From an uncultured Bacteroidota bacterium (GTDB lineage: Bacteria > Bacteroidota > Bacteroidia > Chitinophagales > Chitinophagaceae), in NCBI GenBank assembly GCA_903835145.1, contig CAILMA010000787.1, positions 1 through 6,056 on the forward strand: a stretch of 6,056 nt of DNA, read 5' to 3'. Positions 1 through 5,799 of the stretch are shown piece after piece. Each line of letters starts with the position of its first letter. Position 1 is the stretch's first letter. The notes below the pieces were generated by a model. It was given only the letters and a program-made list of their open reading frames with translations, was not told the DNA's origin and did not search any database. The position numbers and the translations under genes are program-made.

Positions 1-79
1 GTTGGTGGTTTCCCGGGGCGATGTTTTCCGGGGCGATGTCCCGGGCTGTGAGATTGAACCCTTTCAGAGGGTTGCTCAT
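1..79 (-). CDS. possible small repeat-bearing reading frame, incomplete at the window edge
   Basis: On the minus strand an ATG at 79-77 opens a frame that reads MSNPLKGFNLTARD, then IAPEN and IAPGN in tandem, then HQ, and leaves the window at base 1 without a stop. The tandem pair comes from a 15-base direct repeat (about 11-25 and 26-40 on the plus strand, sharing CCGGGGCGATGT). The codons for NPLKGF coincide with a hairpin (AACCCT 57-62 with AGGGTT 68-73). I recall short frames of this flavour recurring between genes in Bacteroidota genomes, which would make this part of a dispersed repeat rather than a working protein, but that memory cannot be tested here. No signal peptide, domain or ribosome binding site is seen. 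It may not be a gene. Confidence 0.2.
   Translation of the reverse strand, partial: MSNPLKGFNLTARDIAPENIAPGNHQ
11..40. repeat. 15-base tandem direct repeat, two copies
   Basis: Positions 11-25 and 26-40 match with only small differences. The shared core CCGGGGCGATGT lies at 13-24 and 28-39, and a partial third unit (CCGGG) starts at 41. The 15-base period is a multiple of three, so on the minus strand it gives the peptide repeat IAPEN-IAPGN. What continues left of base 1 is unknown. Confidence 0.6.
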
Positions 80-133
80 GTTCCTAAGTAAATGATATTG
101 GATTGCAATGATGGGTGTTGTTGTTGAAGCTGG

Positions 134-211
134 TCGGGGCTTGGTGGGATTCCCACCCGGCGGGACCTGATTCCCCCCGGCTCACTTTCTCCACTTGTAG
201 AGAAAGTGGGT
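134..211. repeat. GC-rich palindromic intergenic element, REP-like
   Basis: This stretch lies 3' of the response regulator gene and packs several inverted repeats. GGTGGG (143-148) pairs with CCCACC (152-157) around ATT. CACTTTCTC (183-191) pairs exactly with GAGAAAGTG (200-208) around an 8-base loop, and the stem extends outward by a wobble pair (182/209) and a C-G pair (181/210). The part between them is GC-rich with C and G runs, unlike the AT-rich gaps elsewhere in the window. No T-run follows the large hairpin in the minus-strand direction, so it is not a standard intrinsic terminator, though it could stabilise the 3' end of the regulator transcript. Calling it a dispersed repeat is inference from composition and structure. 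Confidence 0.4.
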
Positions 212-266
212 GATATGATATCCAGCTTGGATGGCGGAATTAGTCGTCTAAAGGGTATTACCAGTA

Positions 267-638
267 TTAATTTTCCCCCTCTGGGGCTGCGAGTTTACGA
301 ACCTTCATAACGAGTTCCATGGGAGTGATGGGTTTAGAAAGAAAGTGCTCTACGCCGAGGTTGTAGCAATCGCGTTTTGATCTTTCATCAGAGGTAGAAG
401 ATACAATGATAACAGGGGTTTCCGGGAAGTGCTCCCGAATATGGCGCACGAGGTCCAGGCCGGTAACGAAGGGCATGGTGAGGTCGCTAATGACCACATC
501 AAAAGTCAGCAGGTTAAGTAGTTGGATAGCTTCCTTCCCGTTGGTAGCCGCAACTACATTGTAGCCTTCTTTTGTGAGCAGGCGGTCAACAGTCTGCAGT
601 GTTATTTCGTTATCGTCTACAATCAAAATGTCTGCCAT
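267..638 (-). CDS. single-domain response regulator (CheY-like receiver)
   Basis: This 123-residue protein is one receiver domain with no output domain. All expected receiver residues are present: the acidic pair D8-D9 that binds Mg2+, the phospho-acceptor D52 (in VVISDLTMP), S80 in the Thr/Ser switch position (PVIIVSS) and the conserved K102 followed by P103 (FLSKPITP). It should take a phosphoryl group from a histidine kinase or phosphotransfer protein in the cytoplasm and act by protein-protein contact, since no DNA-binding region is attached. It starts at ATG 638-636; the 5' side is AT-rich with no Shine-Dalgarno, which is normal in Bacteroidota. It lies 46 bases downstream of the kinase-like gene on the same strand with no promoter box in the gap, so the two are probably co-transcribed. 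Its physiological target is not evident. Confidence 0.93.
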   Translation of the reverse strand: MADILIVDDNEITLQTVDRLLTKEGYNVVAATNGKEAIQLLNLLTFDVVISDLTMPFVTGLDLVRHIREHFPETPVIIVSSTSDERSKRDCYNLGVEHFLSKPITPMELVMKVRKLAAPEGEN

Positions 639-684
639 TCAGTAGAATTAAAATGTGTTGTTTAAGATAGTGTAAGGGTCCGTT

Positions 685-1188
685 TTAAAAAGTAACAGTG
701 AAGTTGCAGCCTTCGTTCGGCATGCTTTGCACGGATATTGTGCCACCCAGTGACTCAATCTGCGCCTTGGTGATAAATAGCCCTACACCCTTGCTGTCAT
801 ATCCTTCATGAAATATCTGATTAAGCTTAAAAAGTTTATCTCCGTAGCGTGCAAGGTCTATTCCCAGACCGTTGTCTTTTACACTTAGTTGCACCCTTTC
901 GCCGAGGATGAAGGTACTGATTTCAATAACCGGTTGTATCGTTTTGGAGCGGTATTTTATGGCATTGCTTACGAGGTTATAGATAATGCTTTCGAGGTAT
1001 AGTTTCGGGTAGTTGATGGTTTCCGTTTTTTTCCCTTCGTAATGTTGGCGCATGGCACTTAACGGCGAACCCGGGCGGTCCCATATGCGAGTCATCACCT
1101 GATCTCGGGATACCTCAACAACGCGGTCACCAATCTGCAATAATGTGGCTACCGTTCGTTCCACGTCGTTTCCAAAATCAATGTTCAT
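685..1188 (-). CDS. short sensor-kinase-like ATPase (HATPase_c) without an H-box
   Basis: The start chosen is ATG 1188-1186, giving 167 residues. A TTG at 1215-1213 could add nine residues, but it overlaps a perfect -7 promoter box, so it would not be in the transcript. Residues from about 58 to the end form a GHKL/HATPase_c ATP-binding domain: N-box (E66, N71, N75, then IKY 77-79), G1 box DNGLG (105-109), F-box region (F120 to F126) and G2 box KGVGLF (133-138), ending in the usual GG-T-I-S-V-Q-S strand. The style (INYPKLYLESIIYNL) is typical of Bacteroidota PAS-type kinases. The HisKA dimerisation domain and its phospho-histidine are missing, and there is no transmembrane segment. Residues ~10-57 (VVEVSRDQVMTRIW onward) faintly resemble the front half of a PAS domain. 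It may be a regulatory ATPase or a kinase reduced by deletion. It probably forms an operon with the downstream response regulator. Confidence 0.85.
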   Translation of the reverse strand: MNIDFGNDVERTVATLLQIGDRVVEVSRDQVMTRIWDRPGSPLSAMRQHYEGKKTETINYPKLYLESIIYNLVSNAIKYRSKTIQPVIEISTFILGERVQLSVKDNGLGIDLARYGDKLFKLNQIFHEGYDSKGVGLFITKAQIESLGGTISVQSMPNEGCNFTVTF

Positions 1189-1374
1189 ATAAGGAAAATA
1201 ATATGCAATTTGCAAATATACGGATTGAAGTGTTTAGTGCACATTAAGATATAAAGACCTGTGGAAATAAGTTTTTCAATGCCTTCCAGATAAGGATTTT
1301 GGTTGATTTTGCTCCGATTTTATGGTCGCGTTTTGCATTCGTTTTTTAATGCATGGAAATAAGTCCGTAATTTC
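1189..1374. promoter_or_regulatory. divergent intergenic region between the kinase operon and the first propeller gene
   Basis: The two transcription units point away from each other here, so both promoters should lie in these 186 bases. Only the minus-strand box at 1213-1220 matches the Bacteroidota consensus well. On the plus strand I find TTTTG runs near 1318 and 1331 but no correctly spaced TAnnTTTG before the gene at 1375. No long inverted repeat that would suggest an operator stands out, and there is no coding potential. Confidence 0.5.
1213..1220 (-). promoter_or_regulatory. candidate Bacteroidota -7 box for the kinase/regulator operon
   Basis: Read on the minus strand the bases are TATATTTG, an exact match to the Bacteroidota -7 consensus TAnnTTTG. 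It sits 24 bases upstream of the ATG at 1188, which would give a leader of roughly 18 bases. No convincing TTG -33 box is found about 20 bases further upstream, so the call rests on one element. If right, it excludes the TTG at 1215-1213 as the kinase start. Confidence 0.4.
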
Positions 1375-2958
1375 ATGACGAGATTTGAAAAATATATGTT
1401 TAAGTACCTTGTTTTAATTCTTTCGTGCATGATGGGCTATGCGGCTGATGCTCAGCCTTTTGTGTTCTGGCAACATACATTTGGTGGTTCTGGCAACGAC
1501 CTTGGATTGAGTATGCAGCAAGCTGCAGACTCAGGATTTATAGCCACGGGTGTTACTTATTCGGGTGATGGCGATGTGACCGGTTACAGGTCTTTGGGTG
1601 ATCTGTGGGTGGTAAAAACGAATTCCACCGGGCTAAAGGTCTGGGAAAACTGTTACGGCGGGTCCGGTTATGATGAGGGTGACTGCATAAGGCAAACGAG
1701 CGATGGGGGCTATATTGTTGCGGGTTATACAAATTCGGCAGATGGGAATATCACACATTCTTTCGGCGGTTATGACGCCTGGCTGCTGCGGCTTGATGAT
1801 ACAGGCGCTGTTGCCTGGCAATACAACTATGGCGGCTCTGGCACTGACTGGTTAGCCAGCGTGCAACAAACTACCGATGGTGGTTACATTGCTGTGGGGT
1901 CAACAACCTCAACCGATGGTGAAGTAAGGAGTACACATGGCGGTGGAGCTTATGATGTATGGGTGGTAAGGCTTAATGATACAGGAGGCATAAAATGGTC
2001 TAAGACCTTTGGTGGTACTGGTGATGATGAGGGCTGGAGCGTGCAACAAACGACGGACGGAGGGTACATAGTGGGCGGGTACACGTCGTCGCACGACGGC
2101 GATGTAACCGGTTTTCATGGTGGGGCTGCCGACTATTGGGCATTGAAACTCAATGATACTGGTGGCATTGTGTGGAAACACACTTATGGCGGCAATGGTG
2201 ATGATGAGTCGCAATCAATAACACAGACAAGTGATGGTGGTTATATAATGACGGGTAACTCCAGCTCAACCAATGGTGACGTAACCGGTAACCACGGCGG
2301 CTACGACCTGTGGACGGTAAAGCTAAATGATACTGGTGGCATAGCCTGGCAAAAATGTTATGGCGGTACCGGCGATGACAATGGCCAGAATATTAGCCAA
2401 ACCCGGGATGGAGGATACATAGTTACCGGTTCTTCTTATTCGAGCGATGGCGACCTTACGAACAACAAAGGGCAGGGAGACCTTTGGGTGGTAAGAACGA
2501 AGGGGACGGGAGCGCTGCAATGGCAAAAGAACGTAGGCGGCGATAGCCTTGAAATTGGTTTTTCGGCCGTGGAAACACTTGATGGTGCGTTTGCCGTTTT
2601 GGGTTTTACGCAGTCGGCAAATGCGGATGTAACGTACAATCACGGTGCGCCCGGCACCTCAGATTTTTGGCTGGTGAAGTTTGGTTACAAGCCGGAAGGC
2701 GTTGCAATAGTGAGTAACGAAGCTGCGCCTGTTGTTTACCCTAATCCTGCTCGTGGTGTCCTGAATGTGAAATTGCCGGCTGGCTTTGGAGCTGCTCGCC
2801 TGGAGCTCAGTGATATGATGGGGCGAAAGGTTTTCGAGGCGTCTGGCACAGCTAAAGAGCGAGCGATAGATATGAATGGTTATGCCGATGGAACCTATGT
2901 GCTTAAAGTTATTGGAAGCAATAATATGTACAATATTAGCGTTGTTCACAATAGATAG
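1375..2958 (+). CDS. secreted seven-repeat beta-propeller-like protein with T9SS type A sorting domain
   Basis: This 527-residue protein has a Sec signal peptide with a hydrophobic core at residues ~11-23 and a likely cut after ADA (residues 24-26), before Q27. A start at M8 (ATG 1396) would also give a good signal peptide and has an A-rich upstream stretch, so the true start is uncertain by seven residues. Residues 32 to ~437 contain seven consecutive repeats, each opening with Trp (32, 90, 148, 208, 267, 325, 383). The repeat plan is W-x-x-x-(F/Y)-GG-(S/T)-G-D-D, Q-T-(T/S)-D-G-G-Y-I, S-x-D-G-D-V-T, D-x-W-V-V-K-L-N-D-T-G-G. Seven such units suggest a seven-bladed propeller. From ~450 the tail carries YPNPARG, D-M-M-G-R-K and G-T-Y-V-L-K-V, the marks of a Por_Secre_tail/type A sorting domain, so the mature protein should be exported across the outer membrane by T9SS and probably surface-anchored. 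No catalytic motif is visible; the ligand is unknown. Confidence 0.88.
   Translation: MTRFEKYMFKYLVLILSCMMGYAADAQPFVFWQHTFGGSGNDLGLSMQQAADSGFIATGVTYSGDGDVTGYRSLGDLWVVKTNSTGLKVWENCYGGSGYDEGDCIRQTSDGGYIVAGYTNSADGNITHSFGGYDAWLLRLDDTGAVAWQYNYGGSGTDWLASVQQTTDGGYIAVGSTTSTDGEVRSTHGGGAYDVWVVRLNDTGGIKWSKTFGGTGDDEGWSVQQTTDGGYIVGGYTSSHDGDVTGFHGGAADYWALKLNDTGGIVWKHTYGGNGDDESQSITQTSDGGYIMTGNSSSTNGDVTGNHGGYDLWTVKLNDTGGIAWQKCYGGTGDDNGQNISQTRDGGYIVTGSSYSSDGDLTNNKGQGDLWVVRTKGTGALQWQKNVGGDSLEIGFSAVETLDGAFAVLGFTQSANADVTYNHGAPGTSDFWLVKFGYKPEGVAIVSNEAAPVVYPNPARGVLNVKLPAGFGAARLELSDMMGRKVFEASGTAKERAIDMNGYADGTYVLKVIGSNNMYNISVVHNR
1468..2685 (+). repeat. seven tandem in-frame repeats of about 174-180 bases
   Basis: The seven units begin at the TGG codons at 1468, 1642, 1816, 1996, 2173, 2347 and 2521, giving periods of 174, 174, 180, 177, 174 and 174 bases. 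Units 2 to 6 are the most alike in protein, sharing QT(T/S/R)DGGYI, and units 3 to 5 all end in LNDTGGI. The first and last units are the most diverged; the seventh loses GDD (it has GGDSLE) and DGGY (DGAF). At DNA level the junctions ending units 3, 4 and 5 (around 1971-1992, 2148-2169 and 2322-2343) remain close, while other parts differ at many synonymous sites, so the duplications are not very recent. Confidence 0.85.
2722..2955 (+). other. T9SS type A C-terminal sorting domain of the first propeller gene
   Basis: Encodes residues ~450-527. It shows the order typical of Por_Secre_tail domains: a YPNPARG turn (455-461), a strand with LNVKLP, the D-M-M-G-R-K-V-F hairpin, an I-D-M-N-G-Y-A-D-G-T-Y-V-L-K-V core and a short basic end (VVHNR). 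Domains of this kind direct export by T9SS and are usually cleaved off by PorU. Confidence 0.85.
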
Positions 2959-3094
2959 ACTTAGTTTAGTAAAATATATGTGATGGTCCGGCTTGGCAAA
3001 ATATTTTCATGTGCCATATTGTTTGTAATTTTAATCAATATTTGAAAAATCGATACCCCATTTAATTATTTTTCATTTTTATAAAACAGTTTGC
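2959..3094 (+). promoter_or_regulatory. intergenic gap between the two propeller genes; probable promoter region
   Basis: This 136-base gap is strongly AT-rich. A near-match to the -7 consensus, AATATTTG, lies at 3037-3044, with TTG at 3019-3021 and TTTG at 3022-3025 upstream; the spacing (11-15 bases) is shorter than usual, so this is only a weak candidate. No strong intrinsic terminator follows the first gene: the best hairpin (TGGCA 2994-2998 with TGCCA 3012-3016) has a 13-base loop. Read-through from the first gene is therefore possible. Confidence 0.3.
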
Positions 3095-5746
3095 TTGAAA
3101 AAGGTATTTCTATTAATGGGTGGTGTGCTTGGCTGCATTTCTGCTTTTGCTCAACCTATCATTACCGGCAATAATGGTCCGGTAAAATTTAAAGATGCAG
3201 CCGAATGGTTTGAGCAAAACCTTCAGCCGTATCGAATGAATGACGACAACGACGAAAAAGGCGCGTTTAATCTTTCGAATCTCGTTGTAAAGGAAGATAA
3301 GAACTACCATTTTGACCGCTGGCAGTGGTATTGGAAGCAACATCTGGATGCCAATGGATATATAGTAGGCCCGGCAAAAAACTGGGAAGAATCAATAAAA
3401 TACCACGGACTCAACACCTCTTCAGCACGCACTACATCTAATGCGGTGAACTGGTCGTTTCAGGGACCAGACTCATCAGAAGCGAATGGCGAAGGTGTAG
3501 GCAGGATAAGCGTAGTAGCTTTTCACCCTACTGATACAAACACCTTCTGGATAGGCAGCCCGGGCGGAGGCGCATGGAAAACCACCAACAATGGCCGTAC
3601 CTGGACCTGCATGACTGATATGCTCCCTGTACTGGCCATCTCGGATATTAAAATCAATCCGCTTAACCCAAATACGATTTACCTCTGCACCGGCGACCGC
3701 GACGGGCAGGATTTTTATGGCGTTGGTGTGCTCAAGTCAGTGGACGGTGGTGCTACCTGGAATACCACCGGCATCAGCTGGACATCAACGCAGTATCACA
3801 TTGCCAATTCAATGTTGATAAACCCGCTGGATACCAATGCGCTTACCCTGGCAACAACTTACGGCATCCTTAAGTCTTTCGACGGAGGTACATCCTGGAC
3901 TCAAGTGGACACTGGTAATTTCTACCAGTTGCTTTACCGCCCCAATGATACAACCATGATGTATGCCACCAGCTATTACAACTACAGCACATCAGCGGCA
4001 GCCCAGATTCACAGGTCTATGGACGGTGGTATGACCTGGTCGAAAAGAACCACATTCACTGGTATTGACCGAATTTCTCTGGCGGTAACACCGGCTGATA
4101 ATACAATAGTAAAGGCGGTAGCATCTTCTTATACAAGCGGTAATGCAGTGGGGCTGGACGGGATATATAACTCAAGCGTCTCAGGTACAACGTTCACGCG
4201 CATTTTTACCGGTGGTTGTACTGGCCGAAATAATTTGTTATCGTTTAACCCCAACGGCTCTGGCTGTGGTGGTCAGGGTTTTTATGACTTGCCTATAGCT
4301 ATTAGTCCGGTTAATAAGAATTTAGTTTATACCGGCGGTGTGAATTCCTGGAATTCAACAGATGGCGGTACCACCTGGCACATTGTAAACCAGTGGGCAG
4401 GTTACATACACGGTGTTATCACTATTCATGCTGACAAGCATTTCATGGCTTTTCATCCGCTGCTTCCTACCCGTTTTTTTGAAACCAACGATGGTGGCGT
4501 TTATTCATCTGACAATGCAACAAGCTCTGGTACATGGAATGACCTTACCAATGGACTTGGTATTACCCAGTTTTACCGCGTGGGCGTGAGTGCAACGGCT
4601 GCTTACGAGATTGCCGGCGCTCAGGATGTAGGTACTAAAAAAGTGCAGCCCGGCCTTTATGAAGTGGCCAGCGGCGGCGATGGTATGCAATGCCTTATAG
4701 ACTTTGGCGACAATACAACGGCTTATACCTCATCAGAATACGGTTACATCAATATCCTTAGCCCCGTGAGCGCACTCAATCCTACTGATATCTCTCAGAA
4801 TATATTGGGCGGTACCATAGAAGGCAACGGCGGATGGGTTACACCATTTGTTACACAGCCTACCTGCCATACCTGCCTGCTGGCTGGTTACAGCAGCGTA
4901 TACCGTAGTAAGGATCGTGGTAACTCCTGGACACAGATCAGCGGAAATATCGCTACCTACGATATCTTGAGAATCGCAACTACTTTGGCAGACAGTAATA
5001 CAATTTATACCGTTGACGATGGCAGCGAAAAAATCACTTTTACCCATAACATGGGTACCAGCTGGACCCCAATTACCGCTCCCTATTCCGGAGGCGTGAT
5101 ATCTGATATTCTTGTTGACCCAAGAGATAAGACGCACATCTGGACTACTTTCAGTGGCTACGGCAGCCCTAAGGTAGCTGAGTGGCACAATGGCTCAACT
5201 ACGACCGGCACCTGGAATTTCTTCAATACGGGCTTGCCTGACGTGCCAATTAATTGCATTGCAATGGACTACCTGAGCCGTGACATGTATGTGGGTACCG
5301 ATATAGGTGTTTTTTACAGAGACAGTAGCTCTACAACGTGGCAGCCCTACTTTACTGGTATGCCAAGTGTAAGGGTGAATGACCTGCAGATAAACTATGA
5401 AACCAACGAATTGTGGGCAGCAACCTTCGGTAGAAGTTTGTGGAAAACTAAAAAGCACACAACAACATTGGGTGTATCTATTGTTCCTTTTGAGCCAGAA
5501 GCACTGGGTATAGCTCCCAACCCAAGCCATGGCAATTTTATGGTTACTGCCAAGAACCTTGCAAATAAGCAAGTGACTGTACGTATTATAGATGTAAATG
5601 GCAGAACTGCATGGGAAAGCAATGGTATAGTGAACAGCAACGCCCAGATTAATATTGATGCCAAAGGTTTGAAAGCTGGCAACTATTTATTTGAGGTGTT
5701 GAATGACAATGCCATTGTGGGCAAGGAAAAAATCGTTATTTATTAA
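3095..5746 (+). CDS. secreted Asp-box (BNR) propeller protein, sortilin/VPS10-like, with T9SS type A sorting domain
   Basis: This 883-residue protein starts at TTG 3095: that start gives MKK plus a hydrophobic core and an AFA cut before Q20, a textbook signal peptide. No in-frame ATG lies upstream before the stop at 3032, and the next ATG (M8) would lose both lysines. Residues ~30-105 form an N-terminal region with a FDRWQWYWKQ motif seen in related Bacteroidota exported proteins. From ~135 to ~785 come Asp boxes (S-x-D-x-G-x-T-W): 162-170, 214-222, 260-268, 307-315, 420-428, 604-612, 649-657, with weaker ones near 463, 696 and 741. The G-Q-G-F-Y-D (394-398) and A-Q-D-V-G-T / GGDGM (509-531) motifs and the ending VNDLQINYETNELWAATFGRS fit the VPS10/GH74-like double-propeller group. 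Residues ~803-883 are a type A sorting domain (APNPSHGNF, GNYLFEV). No catalytic acid pair can be assigned, so binding, adhesion or glycan action all remain possible. Confidence 0.88.
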   Translation: MKKVFLLMGGVLGCISAFAQPIITGNNGPVKFKDAAEWFEQNLQPYRMNDDNDEKGAFNLSNLVVKEDKNYHFDRWQWYWKQHLDANGYIVGPAKNWEESIKYHGLNTSSARTTSNAVNWSFQGPDSSEANGEGVGRISVVAFHPTDTNTFWIGSPGGGAWKTTNNGRTWTCMTDMLPVLAISDIKINPLNPNTIYLCTGDRDGQDFYGVGVLKSVDGGATWNTTGISWTSTQYHIANSMLINPLDTNALTLATTYGILKSFDGGTSWTQVDTGNFYQLLYRPNDTTMMYATSYYNYSTSAAAQIHRSMDGGMTWSKRTTFTGIDRISLAVTPADNTIVKAVASSYTSGNAVGLDGIYNSSVSGTTFTRIFTGGCTGRNNLLSFNPNGSGCGGQGFYDLPIAISPVNKNLVYTGGVNSWNSTDGGTTWHIVNQWAGYIHGVITIHADKHFMAFHPLLPTRFFETNDGGVYSSDNATSSGTWNDLTNGLGITQFYRVGVSATAAYEIAGAQDVGTKKVQPGLYEVASGGDGMQCLIDFGDNTTAYTSSEYGYINILSPVSALNPTDISQNILGGTIEGNGGWVTPFVTQPTCHTCLLAGYSSVYRSKDRGNSWTQISGNIATYDILRIATTLADSNTIYTVDDGSEKITFTHNMGTSWTPITAPYSGGVISDILVDPRDKTHIWTTFSGYGSPKVAEWHNGSTTTGTWNFFNTGLPDVPINCIAMDYLSRDMYVGTDIGVFYRDSSSTTWQPYFTGMPSVRVNDLQINYETNELWAATFGRSLWKTKKHTTTLGVSIVPFEPEALGIAPNPSHGNFMVTAKNLANKQVTVRIIDVNGRTAWESNGIVNSNAQINIDAKGLKAGNYLFEVLNDNAIVGKEKIVIY
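5501..5743 (+). other. T9SS type A C-terminal sorting domain of the second propeller gene
   Basis: Encodes residues ~803-883: LGIAPNPSHGNFMV, a V-R-I-I-D-V-N-G-R-T hairpin, the I-N-I-D-A-K-G-L-K-A-G-N-Y-L-F-E-V core and the KEKIVIY end. It has the same domain order as the tail of the upstream gene but is clearly diverged from it, so the two tails are not a recent copy of each other. Confidence 0.88.
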
Positions 5747-5772
5747 TATTTATAGGTGATTAATCAGATAAT

Positions 5773-5799
5773 AAAAGAGGGCTTCGGCTCTCTTTTTTT
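5773..5799 (+). terminator. intrinsic terminator with a UUCG tetraloop
   Basis: Twenty-six bases past the stop codon, AAAAGAGGGC (5773-5782) pairs with GCTCTCTTTT (5787-5796) around the stable loop TTCG (5783-5786). The ten-pair stem has one G-T wobble (5780/5789). The 3' arm leads straight into a run of seven T (5793-5799). The A-rich left arm means it could also end transcription coming from the right on the minus strand. Confidence 0.92.

Noticed and set aside
1189..1215. Longer kinase start at TTG 1215
   Set aside because: The TTG overlaps a perfect TAnnTTTG box at 1213-1220, so transcription would begin downstream of it; the ATG at 1188 is preferred.
1375..1452. Lipoprotein signal peptide in the first propeller protein (Cys at residue 18)
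   Set aside because: The residues before the Cys (I-L-S) do not fit the lipobox well, and a clear ADA cut site followed by Gln comes later.
1909..2643. Minus-strand reading frames opposite the first propeller gene
   Set aside because: They mirror the repetitive coding strand, lack domain-like sequence and have no promoter context.
1468..2685. CRISPR-like or minisatellite array
   Set aside because: The repeats are ~174 bases, in frame, diverged at synonymous sites and encode propeller blades.
2994..3016. Hairpin TGGCA/TGCCA as a terminator after the first propeller gene
   Set aside because: Only five pairs, a 13-base loop and no clean T-run directly after it.
3037..3044. AATATTTG as a firm promoter for the second propeller gene
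   Set aside because: The first base departs from the consensus and the spacing to any upstream TTG is too short; kept only as a weak candidate within the gap entry.
3095..5746. Assigning the Asp-box protein as a sialidase or xyloglucanase
   Set aside because: Asp boxes are structural and common in non-enzymes; no catalytic Arg triad or GH74 acid pair could be placed.
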